Source: Tetrahymena elliotti 4EA
Taxonomy: Eukaryota > Ciliophora > Oligohymenophorea > Hymenostomatida > Tetrahymenidae
NCBI GenBank assembly: GCA_000231825.2
Contig: JH720312.1
Coordinates: 595,718-659,717, forward strand
Length of the DNA: 64,000 nt
Direction of reading: 5' to 3'
A model generated the notes under the pieces. It was not told the origin of the DNA. It searched no databases and saw only the letters and a list, made by a program, of their open reading frames with translations. The position numbers were made by a program, and so were the translations under genes. Positions 1 through 13,200 of this stretch are shown here, one piece after another. How positions within the stretch are numbered: the stretch's first letter is position 1; each line of letters starts with the position of its first letter.

Positions 1-2081
1 CTATGCTTGGTTACATAAAATTAATGTTTTTACCAATAGCTTATTTATTGCTTGAAAGTTTAACTATTTTTTCAAAATTATTTGAAACTTTGACTATTTT
101 TCCGAAATTTTGAGAAAGGCTAATGAAGACATCAGCATATTTTTCATCCGCTACAAAATTTTACAAAACCTTATTATGAATAGTAACTTTACTCATACTC
201 ATTTTTTTATATATTTTGCTAAGATCATCACAAAAAACTAAATAATTTTCATAAATTTCTATCAAGAATTCTAATTTTTAGCTAGATATTTTTTTTTTAA
301 TCAAATCTTATATATTTGAGTGTATTTCTTCTCTTAATTTATAACTTTTTACTAGATTTGCATTCATTTGTCTAATGTCAATATAATCCTTGCTTATAAA
401 CAGTAGAGTTTATTTTTTTTATTGCAAAAAATACTACATTTATAAAAAGCATTTGTTGATTTCTTCATCAAATTATAGCATATTTATAAATTAAATTTTC
501 TATTTCTTTATTTTAAACTTTTAAATTAAATCATCTCTTTAAAAATTTTTGCCATATTGAATGAGAATTTTTATTAACTTTGAAGAAAATCTTTAGCGAC
601 CATAACTTTTCAAAATTTGATTTGACCTAGTACAAAATTTACAGATGTTGCCTTGGACTTCTAATAAAAATAGCAGATAAGATTAATGAAGGAAACTAAT
701 TTCCTTGCATTTAGACAGTTCAAGTTCATAGTATCTTTCTATATAATCATATAGCATATTACTTCTTAATACTTTGTCTTTCTCTTCTTCTTTCTTTAAA
801 TAAGTTAAAAAAATCAAATTAATACATAAATAATTTGAGATATTAACTATTTGATAAAAATAAATTTTTTATTAAATAGGTTTTACATTTTAGCAAAAGC
901 AGGATTTTGGGTTTTAGCAACTCTAACTATGATGAAATTAAATTTACTCAAGTATAATCGATGATTATGAACAAAGGTATTTATCAAAATCTAGTTCAAC
1001 TCCATAAAAAAGAGTCCTTATGTAATAGTCAATCAAATAATGCTAGTATCTTTTAGACTCATTATTTGTAGTAAAATTGGTCTTTTAAAGATAAATATCA
1101 TTAATGTTTTAATTAAAAAGAGCTTTTAAAATATATTCTTATCTTAAGTGCAAAATCTACTCTGATACTTTGTAAGCTAATGGAAAAGAAATAAGCACCA
1201 TTAAATTAAATTAATTCCAGCTATCTATATAAATTGTCATTAACAGATTGGCACTTAGAATAAAATTGAATGTAATAAAGCATTAATTAAAAAACATAAC
1301 AATTTTATTAATATAAGGAGCAAAAACAGTTTATATAAAGAATAGAGATGAAAATAGAAAGAAAGAAATAATTGCCTCTCTACTATCATCAACAAGAGCT
1401 TACAAAATAACTGCAGTAGTTTCTAAAATATTTTTTAATTAGCTGATTAATATAGATCTCTCTGAAGCAAAATCAGATATTTTAAAACTTAAATTGCAGT
1501 TATGTATGCAACAAAAAAACGCTTTTATTAAAATAAAAATATTGTGTAAATTTTGATTAATTTATCTAGAAATTAAAAATTTTACCTATAAAATATGTAA
1601 GGAGTATATTTATGATAGAAATAAACAAATGATTCTTAAACTAGAGACTTGAAAAGATTATAAATGGCAAGAAAAATATATAATAGTAGACTTTACTTGT
1701 AGCAGAGAGAATAGTATTTGTCTTGAATATTTATTTTTTAGTTGCAAATATTACTAAATAAGCAAAAACTGTTACTATTAGAAGAATATTAAACAGTAGC
1801 GATAAAATCAAAAAGAAGAACTAAGATTTATCATGTCTACCAAATAAGATAGTAAATTTTTCAGTATATTAGCTATTATTATCTTTTTGAATTAGGAGTT
1901 CTGTAATTGAGGGAGTTACTTAAAGATTTATATATTAAATGTTTTTTATTAGAATAAGTGCTAAGCTGACTACTAAATCCCTATTAAATGATCTAAATAA
2001 AGGAATACTATTTCTTATAAAGAATTATAGGAAAACATAGCTAAAAAAATTTGTTTTTTAATCTTTTTGGTAGTTCTTCAT
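1..2081 (-). CDS. TmcB-like multi-span membrane protein with PAS-like domain, gene A (3' part outside window)
   Basis: The start is the ATG at 2079-2081 (MKNYQKDQK). Exons seen are 1586-2081, 887-1521 and 1-793, with introns 1522-1585 and 794-886 (GT...AG). Exon 1 gives several hydrophobic segments, for example LVVSLALILIKNIQYI and a long Phe/Leu-rich span. The Cys motif HHSQSCQNPKSCFC lies near 890-935, just before the second intron. A long helical region (about 150-790) follows, resembling the TPR-like part of TmcB proteins. The window edge cuts inside the PAS-like domain at NINFMQPSI. Gln codons are freely TAA/TAG and no TGA interrupts the frame. It is the closest relative of gene B next door. 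Function is unknown; a sensory or signalling role is inferred from the PAS-like fold and membrane layout. Confidence 0.75.
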
Positions 2082-3459
2082 TTTTACCTTTTAATAATTT
2101 TAGTAATTTTTTTTATTAATATGATTTATTTTTGTAAAGTGTTCTGCTTATTTAAAATTTGCCAAAAAAATAGTAAGTAAAAGAAAGTATTTTGATATTT
2201 TGATATTCTTACTGTTCAAAAATTATATTTTTTTTATGAAGTTATTACATATTTTTTTGGCTCAAATTATTAGAAAATCGAAGTAATGAACTCAAACAAA
2301 TATCATCCTCTATTGAGTAAAAGTAAATTAAAATTATGAAAATGAATAATTTTTTAGTTTTCTTTATTCACAAATTTTTTTTATATGGTTTAGAAAAATA
2401 TCAGCAATCCCATTCTATTGTAAATTTTAAAAAACTACACAAATAAGCTTTGAAATAAAATATTTTCTTCAATAAAAGAATTCATAATCAGATTTACCAT
2501 TTGATTTGTTTTGATTGTCAGATAGATATAGATTTATATAGTCTTTGAAATTTAAGTATCCATCACTTCATGAATTCAATAGTTTGCTTATCTTATTTTG
2601 ATAATTAAAAATGTAAATATTGCATCGAAATAAGAATTCTTTCGTTCTTTACTTACAAATATTTGATTGTCAATTTTTAAATTACTTATCAAAATTTCAC
2701 TGAGATAAAGAAAATCATTCAAAAAAGATGATTATATAATCGGTTTACATAATAATAGGCTGAAAAATCTTTAAATGTAAAAATTTCATGCAAATTATTA
2801 TCTAATTAAAAACTGTTACTCACAAATTTTTTAGATAGCTTTTAGCTGAAAAATAACAAATGATAATAAATTTTAGGCAATTAATAATTTTAAACTAAAA
2901 TTAAATCATTAGTTTGAGCTGTAAACTGGTAAGAGTATTAATAAGTTTTTCATTTCTACTTGCAAATAATTATTATTCATTAGTATTTCTAAAATGATTC
3001 CAAATTTAGTTGTATAATTTTAGTTTTTAATTCTTTAACCTGCAAAAAGACTTTACTTATTAGTACTGAATAATTTTAGCATAAATTACTCAATATTTCA
3101 CTTATTTCAAGTTTTAGATAAAATATTTTACTTTATTAATTGTTTTTATTTAAAAAAAGTTCCTTTAAAGATAAATTTATTGAGTTTAAAGAATTTTAAT
3201 TTGATATATATGGTATTCTCAAAAAGTTGTAACCAACTAGAAAAGCTTTTAAAACACAATTTTTTTTACCTTAAAATTTTTAATTTATTTGAGCAAAAAA
3301 TCTTAAAAAAGGAACAACTTGGAGTGCTAATACAGTAATAGATATTACATTTTTAGTTTTAAAATAAACATTTTAATACAAAATATAAATATTTTTTTTA
3401 AATTGTTAACTAAAATACTTAGAATTTTAGTTCAAGTACTTTTATTATTTAAATATATT
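2082..3459. other. Spacer between genes A and B
   Basis: About 1.4 kb of A/T-rich DNA with many poly-A and poly-T runs. It must hold the promoter and 5' UTR of A and the 3' UTR of B. I recognise no gene, repeat or motif in it. Confidence 0.6.
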
Positions 3460-6400
3460 TCATTTTTATATCTTTAGATAACTTAGAATGTATTAGTTTT
3501 CTTCAATTATTTAAATATCTATTAGATCTAGGAGTTGCTTTGTATGTTTAATTTAGCTTATTAAAGATCCAATGAAATAAAAAAATGTAATGTAGATTGA
3601 TAATATAAAGGTGAAAATAGCCAAAAACAAGTAAAGATAGTTCATATTAAGCATCTATTCATAATGATCATTTGATATTTCTGTCATCTTTGTGACTAAA
3701 ATTTCTATCATATACTCAAAATATATTCTTACATAAAAATTTTCATATTCATTGAATTCTTTCTCTTAAATTAGCACTATTTAAAGAAATTTTTATAAAT
3801 CATTTTGTTGGAAAACTGAAATTCTTTGATCATAAAGATTTATTAAATATTAAGCTGTTTGAATAAGACCTTTGGTAAAAATACCATTAGCAACTAAATT
3901 ACATTCATTCATAGAAAATAAATTGTCACTCAAGAGATTCAAATTTTCACTAATAGCCTCACATGAATTATTTTCAAACATTTTGTTAGCATAATCTTTG
4001 AATGAAGATTGAACATCCATATTATAAAGCTAACTTACTAAATCATTCAAAATCGTTATTTAGGTTTATTTTTAACTTGCATATTCTTCTGCCAAATCAG
4101 TAAACTCTTTACTAAAAGCACCTTATATATTCAACACTATCATTGGAACTCTTATGACCTATATACTGACTATATAATCACCAAGTGTTGCTAAATTATC
4201 TAAAAAGAAAAGTTTTTAATATTTAAAAAAATGATAATAAAAATTAAATAAATACTTAAAAAATTTCTATTAACTTTCTGTTTTTCAATGAAATTTTAGA
4301 GTAGAAAATAGTTTGTTACGCTAGCTACTTAAGATAGACAGAAAAAAGCTAAAGATACTATTATTATTTTAAAACTAAATTAATTAATGCTATTTGTAAC
4401 GCTAATGTTTTTCTTTTTTTATATCTATGTCTCTATTAGGCTCAAAAGGTTTTACTGAGTAGCAATTTTATTTTTTGAGCTGAATTTTTAATCACTCTGT
4501 TTTTAAACATTAGATTCAATTAGATTCAGGCAATTTACAATTTCTGAAATCATAAAAACTAGATTTTTTGGTGTAAAAGTAGCAAATAATTTCAAAATAG
4601 TCTAAATCTTTTACAAGAAGTAGTAATTAATTATTGGAAGAGTCAGAGCAAATAAGAAAGTAGTCACTAATATTACCATCAAAAATATTAACATAGTTTG
4701 CATATTTGAATCTAAGGTATCATTTACTTTTTCAGATACATCCTTTGATATACTAGATAATTAAATGTTAATGGGAATGTAATTTAGAGCAACTTAGCCA
4801 GCATTTTCTCGATCAGGACTATCTAAATCATGTGAAACATAGTAAAGATGTGCATAATTTATAAATAAAGAATAACCAAAACTTAAATGGAAAATTTAAG
4901 GAGGGCTTAGAATATTTTACATTTTCGAATCAAACTATTTATTAAGTACTAAGTTATAAAGATCAGTTTTACTTTTATCAGAGCTGATAAACTTGTTCAA
5001 CAATATTTTTATTGTGTTATAATTTTTCAAAGATATTTTTTTAATTCTTTATTTTATCATATCTTACTATTATTGTCCATAATAATTAAACATAGGCATA
5101 TTCATAAGTAATTAGTAATACCTATCAGAAAGGGCTTCTCCCATAGGGTTTTTAATTTAAGACCCCCAATTTACATTCTATAAATCTTCTTTTTAGATTT
5201 ATAATTATTTATGTAAACTAGAGAATATGACAAAACTCACAGCTAAAAAAGTTAGTAACCCAAAAACACCAAATAATCTCACAAAATAGATACCTCTGAA
5301 CTTTTATGTTTGATTCATTTACTTTATAATAGATTTTCTATTAAAAAAATTTTTTTTATATTGTAAGTGTTCTAAAAATAGTAATATTTACCTTAAGATG
5401 GAGCTATTTTTAGAAGAATGGATACTTACTTCTAAAGGATCTTCTTAATCTTATTGATTTGAAGAAAATAGCTAACTTTCTTTTTTAGCATTACCATTAT
5501 TTTATTAGCTTTTTTAAAGATTATTAGTTTTCGCTTTATTATTTTCAATAAAATAATTCAAACTGCTTTATTTATTTCTAAACGAATCTATTGTATTGTA
5601 TTCTGAGAAGAATGCTGCTCTTTGCAGGTGAGAATATTTGGCTTCACTTTTTTTTTATTATTATTGCAATTCATTAATTCTAGATGAAAAATATATTTCT
5701 TAGTTGCTTCTAAATGAATAGTTATCTTTTTCATTAATATTTGGGTTATACAACTTAATACTATTTTAAGAGAGATTAGCATTTTTAGGGGTAAAAACAT
5801 TATTATTCTAGAGAAATCTTGCATTTTCATGTAGAAAAGTCTCACTGAGAATTTTTTCTTCTGTTAAAGAAATTTTTTATCTAAAGTAAGGAGAAAGTAA
5901 GGTTGTAGTTTCAAAAGAATTTTAGAATTCAATCTTTTTTACTTCTTTAGGACCTTCTTACATACTTTAACTATACTCAAAACAGTTTTAATTATTATTG
6001 TTATCCTATAATTCACTAAGAAGTTAGTTTACTATCTTTTTTTAAGAGCTAAATAATTTTTGAGATTCCTATTTGTTAAGATCTATCCAATCTTTAAGAT
6101 CATTCAATTATTCTATCTTTAGATTATTATCAAAAATTTAAACCATTTCTCTTATTTAAATTTAAGCAATATCAATTTCCGTATTTTAGATGTGTTGAAA
6201 TTCTCCTTTTACTGCAAAAATTTAATAATCTAATAATTAAAAAAAATTTTAGCAATCGGAGACCATATCTTATAGTTTAATAAATTATTCATAGTCTTTT
6301 GGTTTAAATAATATTGTTGTAAATTCTCTATCTGTTGTTTTAATGTCTTCTTGTTTTTCAATATCTTTTTTAAAACAATTTTAAAGATTAAATTTATGGA

Positions 6401-8880
6401 AATAATAAATAAAATTATCAGTTACTTTTTAAGTATATTTTAAGAATTGTTGGAAAGCAAGGAATGAAAGTGTTAAGACTAATTTTAGAAATTTTTTATT
6501 ATGGAATGGATTCACCTAAAATTTATTGATAGAATTCATAAGAAACAGTTTGTATTTGAAAATCCTACTTTCTATCTACTAAAATATAAAGAGATTTATC
6601 ATTGACCAAACTTATTTCAGCACAAATACCAAAGTCAAAGGTTTCTAATTAACAAGTCTATAGGCTTATATTATATGCTATAGCCCAATTATCCTTGTCT
6701 ACTCCAATAATCGGATTGAAATGAGAAGCATAGTTAATTTTATTTTTTTTTGTCAAATAACTTTTTAAAATTTAGTCATGATGTTTAGCAACAACGCCTG
6801 GTTACATAAAGTTAATATTTTGATCAATAGCTTACTTATTATTTAATATTTTAACAATTTTTTCAAAATTATTTGAAACTTTGACTATTTTACCTAAATT
6901 ATCTGAAAGGCTAATAAAAACATAAGCATATTTATCATCTGCAAAATGGCATTACTTAGCTTTGTTGTGAATTTATACTTTATTTTAGATCATTCTATTG
7001 TAAATTTTACTAAGATTGTCTTTAGAAAGTAAAAAACTTTCATAAATTTCAATTAAAAACTCTAGTTTTTAACTGCGAATCTATTTTTTAATCAAATTTT
7101 TTATCTTTGAATCAATACCATTCCTTAATTTATAGATTTTTACTAAATCTTAATTCATTTTTTTGATGTCAATATAATCAGAGCTGATAGAAAGCAGAGT
7201 CTGTTTTTTTTCTTACAAAAAATTTTAGATTTAACTAAAGCATTAGTTAATTTCCTCATCAAATTCAATCATATTTATAAACTCTAATTTTTGATCTTCA
7301 CTATCACGGCTTTTGAATATAATGCCCTTTTATAAATCCTTGGCAATTTATATAATTACTTTTATAGACTTCATGTAAAATACTTGTCTACCACAATTTT
7401 TCAAAATTTAATTTGCCTTGACAAAAAATTTATTGAAGTTACTCTGAACATCTAACAAAAAAATTAAGTAAGACTAATGAAGAAAACTCATCTCATTGGA
7501 TTTAGATAACTCACTTTCATAATACCTTTCTATATAATCATAAAGAATATTACTTCTAAAAGTTTTATCTTTTTCTTCTACTTACTTTAAAATAAATTAA
7601 AACAAAAAATTACAAAATAAATATCATAATATGAATCCAGCAATTTTGTTAAAAATAAAAATAAAAAAATTTAATGAGGTTTACATCTTAGCAAAAGCAA
7701 AATTTAGTGTTTTAGCAGGATTGCTTGTGATCTAATTAAATTTTTTCTAGAAAAATAGATGTTTGAGAACAAAGATATTAATCAAAATCAATATCAACTT
7801 CATAGTAAAGAGTTCTTAAGTAATAATCTATTAAATAATGTTAATATCTTTACTGTTCATTTTTTACAGTCAAATTTAATTCTTATAATTAGACTTCATT
7901 TTAATTGGATTGAAGAAGAATATTCATTATATATTACTATCTGAAATGTATAATTTGCTATGCCAATTTATAGGTTATAGGTATTGAGAGTATTAAGATT
8001 AAATTAAAATAATTCCAGTTATCTATATATACAGTTGCTAATATGTTTAGGCTTAAAAATAAATTAAAAGTTATTAAGCTCTAATATTCTAACTAAGAGG
8101 TCTTGTTAATATAAGGAGAGAAGATAACTGACAAGGAAAAAAGAGATAAAAATAGAATTAAAGAAAAGACTGATTAACTTTTATTATCTAAAATTGCCTG
8201 CAATATTACTATAATAGTTTCAAGTACAATTTTTAATTGACTAATTAATAAAGATCTCTCCGAAGCATAATCAGATATTTTAAATAGCAAATTAGAATTA
8301 TGTAAACTGTACATATAAGCTTTTGTTATTAATTTAGAAAAAATTTCTTTAATTGTTCTAGAAATAAATAAATTAATTTACCTAAAAAATTAGTCAGGAT
8401 CAAATTAAATGATGAAATAATAGTACTATCTTTCAGTTAAAGGCCTGAGATTATAATAGATGGTAAAAAAAATATGTAATAGTAGACTTTAGAAAGAAAA
8501 GACAATATTAAATTATTTTTAAATACTTGTCTCTTTAAAGTAAATAACACAGCATAAGTAAATATCGTTAAAATTTGAATTATATTAAATGACAATGATA
8601 CAACCAAAAAGTAGTAAGAAAAATCAGCCTCATCTTTTCCAAATAAAATCATGAAATCTTTAACATATTAGCAATTTTTATCTTTTTCAATAAGAATATT
8701 AACAATATTAGGGGTAATTTATAGCTGAATATATTAGAAATTTTTTATGAGTATAAGTATCAAACTAACTCCAAAATTTCTATTAAAACATCTAAACAGA
8801 GGTATGCTATTTTTTATAAAGAATTTCTCAACAGTATGGCTGCTTAAATTAATTATGTTATCTCTTTTAATTTTATTCAT
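3460..8880 (-). CDS. TmcB-like multi-span membrane protein with PAS-like domain, gene B (complete model)
   Basis: My model is complement(3460-4199, 4256-5337, 5392-6364, 6426-7584, 7685-8319, 8382-8880). The exons total 5,088 bases, 1,695 residues plus TGA, with every junction GT/AG and in frame. In order it has N-terminal membrane spans; HKQSCQNTKFCFC near 7690-7730; a helical region containing LYDYIERYYE and FINMIEFDEEI; and a PAS-like domain (about 6530-6950) with NINFMQPGVVAKHHD and IIGVDKDNWAIAY. A polar linker follows, then a membrane span (about 5230-5300), an outside domain with NWGS, and a span followed by ILKLFATFTPKNLVFMI (about 4550-4610). After another span comes a second outside domain with two Cys and NGIFTKGL (about 3870-3980), then a last span and the tail TKQLLDLIDI ... 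NQYILSYLKIQK. The protein probably sits in a cell membrane with the PAS-like part inside (inference). Ligand and partners are unknown. Confidence 0.8.
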
Positions 8881-10240
8881 TTTAATGTTTTGAATATGTT
8901 TTTGATTAATATTATTTACTTAATTTTTAATAAAATGAAATGCAAAAATAATTTAATAATTATTTGTATGTTAGATTACTGATAATTATCTGGATTTGAT
9001 ATTACATTTTCAAAATAAAATGAAAATAGATATATTTATCAATCAATCAATATCTTTCTTTGTTTAAAGATAGCTAGCGTTTTTTTGAAAATTTTCTAAA
9101 TTAAGTGTAAAAAGAATTGGATCTGAATAAGGTTTGGTAAAGAAGCTTATATTCGGTTGAATAATCTGTAATTAATTAATATAAGCCAATTGATTTTTCA
9201 GACTTTCTTTTTATTAAATTTAATTTCAAAATTAGCCATTCTTACCCACAATATTTCCTTACATATTTAATATTTTTTAGAATAAAATACAAACTCTTTA
9301 TCGGCTTTCAGTAAAATTATTCAAATTATTTTCAATTACTTCCAACATTTTGATAAAATTTTTTTCCCTTAAAATAACAAAAAAGCATGTCAAGTTGAAT
9401 TTAAAGATAAAAAATATGATGCAGTAAATTTTTAATTTATTTCGCTTTACTTCTTAATTGAAATTATATCCAACCTAAAATTAATGTTTTTACATTTTAA
9501 GTTTACAAAAGTTTTAAAATAAGCTAAAAAAGGTTAGATAAAGAAATTAATACATTGAAATAAATAAAAATCAAAAATAACTTCAGTCAAATAAAAAAAG
9601 GTTTTTTAAAATGAATATATTTATTTAAAGCAAAAAAATAGAAAGTTTTTTTTCCAATAGAAAAAAAATAATAATTTGTAATCTAGAAGCAGATAACTAT
9701 CTGAGTCTTTACTTAACTAGACTTTATCAATAAATACTAACTCAATTAAAAAACAGCTTCTTAGCAGCTTTTTTAGATTACATCTAAATAAAAAATACAA
9801 AATTTAAGATATTTGATTTTCCCCTTTTACTCCTATTATGTTGATTTTCAAAATGTCATTTACAAATTAAATTTATTAATTATTAAACATTTTTTAGTTT
9901 TTTTGGAAAGAAAGCTAAAGAATAAAAACTAAATTAGATGTTACAGAGTGAAAAACCTATTTTTAAATTGTTAAGAATTTATTAATAATCTTGTATTTTT
10001 AAGTTTTAAAGATAGAGTTTATAATTATAAAATCATCTAATCAACTGTTTTTTTAAAAAAATGAATAATTCATAAACATTTTTATGAATGAAATTATTTT
10101 TAAATATTTTGAAAAGAGGAAAACTCTTTTTCATTTTATTTAATTTTTCAAAGAATGATAAAACATACAAAATAAATGAAAATAATTACAAAAAAGATTA
10201 AATTTAGTTACTTGATTGAAATGTTGTGATTAATTATAAT
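8881..10240. other. Spacer between genes B and C
   Basis: About 1.36 kb of A/T-rich DNA carrying the 5' flank of B and the 3' flank of C. No gene or recognisable signal was found. Confidence 0.6.
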
Positions 10241-13200
10241 TCATTTTTGTATTTTTAAATAAGTTAAAATATACTAATTTTCTTCTATGGTTTTTATGTC
10301 AAGTAAATTTAATAGATGCTTTGTTTATCTGATTTAGTTAAAAGAAAACTCAAAGAATTTAAAAAATGAAATGTAAATTAGAATAATAAATGAGACAATT
10401 GATAGAAAGAAGATGATATAGTTGATCTTAACCATGTAGTCATAATGATCAAAAGTCATTTCAGCAATTCTTTACTCAATAATTTAAACTGCATATTCAA
10501 AGTATACTCTTAGATAAAACTAATCAAGTTCACTTAAATCTTGTTGTTATTGAAACAGAGTTGGAAAAAGAGAAAGAAGATCAGAATTTAATATTTCAGG
10601 TTATCTTTAAACATAGAGGTCTATACTAAATTTTACAACTTAAACTAGGCCTTATTTAAAAATTCCATTAGCAATAGAGTTGCAATACTCTATATTGAAT
10701 TGCTTATTTTTTTCAGGATTTAGATTTTATTAGATAAATTAGCAAGTATTATTTTGAAATGCTTAGATCACAAAGGTATTAAATGATTATCTTTGAAATC
10801 TATTATCATCATGAATTGTATTTACTAAATCATACATTTTTTATAAAATTGATTATGACTTATCCATATATTCTTGAATAAAATCTATGTATGATTATAA
10901 TAATTGATCTTATATTTTGAAAACAACAATAGGAATTCTAAGACTACTTGTCGAAATTGTGAACTCATAAACCAACATCAACTCAGCTAATAAATTAATT
11001 TCAAAATTTAATTTAATAAAATATCTAATAATATTTTTTTTTAATTTAATTTTATATTTATAAATTTAGTGATAAAGTTTTTTAGTAAACTTAAAATTTT
11101 GAAACATTTATTTTTTTTATCTTTTAAAATTCAAATTTAAGAATCAAAAGCAAAAAATAATTGAAAAAGAAGGGGTATCTTAATTAGTAATAGATAGTAT
11201 ATTTATAAATTATTTAAGAATTTTTATAAATTAAAAATTTACTTAAGAACTCTCTGTTGACTTTTTCTTCTTGAGTAAATTTATGAACAACAATAAAGTT
11301 TGTTATTGAGCCAAATTACGACAATATAAAAAAAAGTAAGGAAAGAAGAGCAACTTTAAAGCTAAATTAAGGTAATTTATTGGTTATACTTATATTTTTC
11401 CTTTTTTAAACTTAAATATTATGTTCAAATTAGTGTTATGATTTTTAATTTGTGTTTAAGTGTTTAAAACTTGAATTTTTCTTTTAGTCATTTTGTAGAG
11501 AGCACTTTTCAAGCAGACTTTAACAATCAACAATATCAGTTATCATACATACTATACTTTATGGTGATAAGGTAGCAAATAAATTTAAAATTACTTATCT
11601 CTTAAATTAGATATTCTAGTAAATTAGAAGTAAACTTAAGGCAAATATGAATGAGGCTATCATAATAGCAATAAATTAAATAGTAATTAAAAACTAATTA
11701 GACTCAAATGTCTTCTAGACTTAGTCATAAGTTTGGGTTTTAAAATTCAACAAAGCTTTAGAAATTACTATTAAGTTATTTCCCATTTAAAGTAGGTTGA
11801 TTTAATCAATATCTAAATCATAAACTACATAGTAAGATAAGGCATAAAACATTTCAAGAGCATACCCTAAATTAAGTTTTACTATTTATCTTGAAGTTTT
11901 AGATATTAAAAAAGTATAATCGATTTCAGTGTTAAGCACAATGTTGTATAATTAAGTAGTAGATTTATCTGAATTAACATATTTTATAATTAAATCTCTT
12001 GTAGTGTTATAATTATTATTTAATTATTACTAAATGTCTTCATTTAATATGACTTACTATTATGGTGGAATATTGAAAAAAGGAAGATTTAAAGTAGATT
12101 AGAAAATGCTATCTGTAATAATCTCAGTAACCAATGACTAAAAATAAGAACCCCAGTTAATGTTTTAGTAATCTTCTTTTTAATTGTGTAGCTGGTTGTT
12201 TAAAGTCAAAAAATAAATGAGAGTTACAACTAAAAAAGAGAGTAGTCCCAAAACTCCTAAGACCCTAAATAAAATCAATCCAAGAAACTTATCATTCTAA
12301 TTTATCTTTGAAAGAATGTTTTTCCTTTTATAATAAAATAATTTTATTCATAAATCTTTTAAAAAAGAAAGGAAAAAAACCTTTAAGATGAGCTCGATTT
12401 AGAAGATTGAAGACTACCAGCAACTTTAATGCTTAACTTTTTAGTCTATTTATTTTTAGTGAAGTGTTTTATCAAATTGGTTTGGTCTTTAGCTTATTAC
12501 TAATGTTTTCCAAATTTGTGATTTTCTATGTAATGGTTTAGTGTTAATGATTTTTGCTTTAAAGAATTGAATGTATTGAACTCACTCTAAAAATTTGATT
12601 TTGGTTTAGAAATCCTCTTTTTATTCAATAATTATAATTGTTCTATTTAGTTTTTACTTGAAATAGATATTTCTCTCTCTGTTGAATTGAGCTAAAAAAT
12701 TTGTCTACTAGTTAATGCAATAAAGCTATTTTATGGAGATATTATTTAAGTTCTTGTAAACTCTAAGTTGTTTTCATTCAAATAATCCTCTCCTTAATTC
12801 ATTTTAAATTTATTAAGTGGTGAAAAAATTTATTATTTAGAGTCAATAGTATTTTGAGCTTCTGTTTTTGTATTTTATTCCTTTTATAAGGGTAAATCAT
12901 CAGAACTGTCTGACATTTCCAAGGGCTATCTTCGAAATTAATCTGAAAAATTATTATTATTAAGATCCCTAGCACTACTTTAAATATTATCACTGAATAT
13001 TTATTTAGATTATTAAGGATGAATTTACTCTAGAGATGTTACAATATTAGGAAAGGTTGACTTTTAGATTTTTCTCTATTTTAAAATCTAATAAACGTTT
13101 TAGAGTTAGTCCATTTTTTCTTGTATTTCTTAAATTTATATGATCTCAAATATTTTTAGTTAAATCAAATTTAAAAATTAATTTTCAATGGAGTACATTT

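Noticed and set aside
7759..7944. Plus-strand open frame opposite gene B
   Set aside because: It is antisense to the well-supported exon carrying the Cys motif of gene B and has no features of its own.
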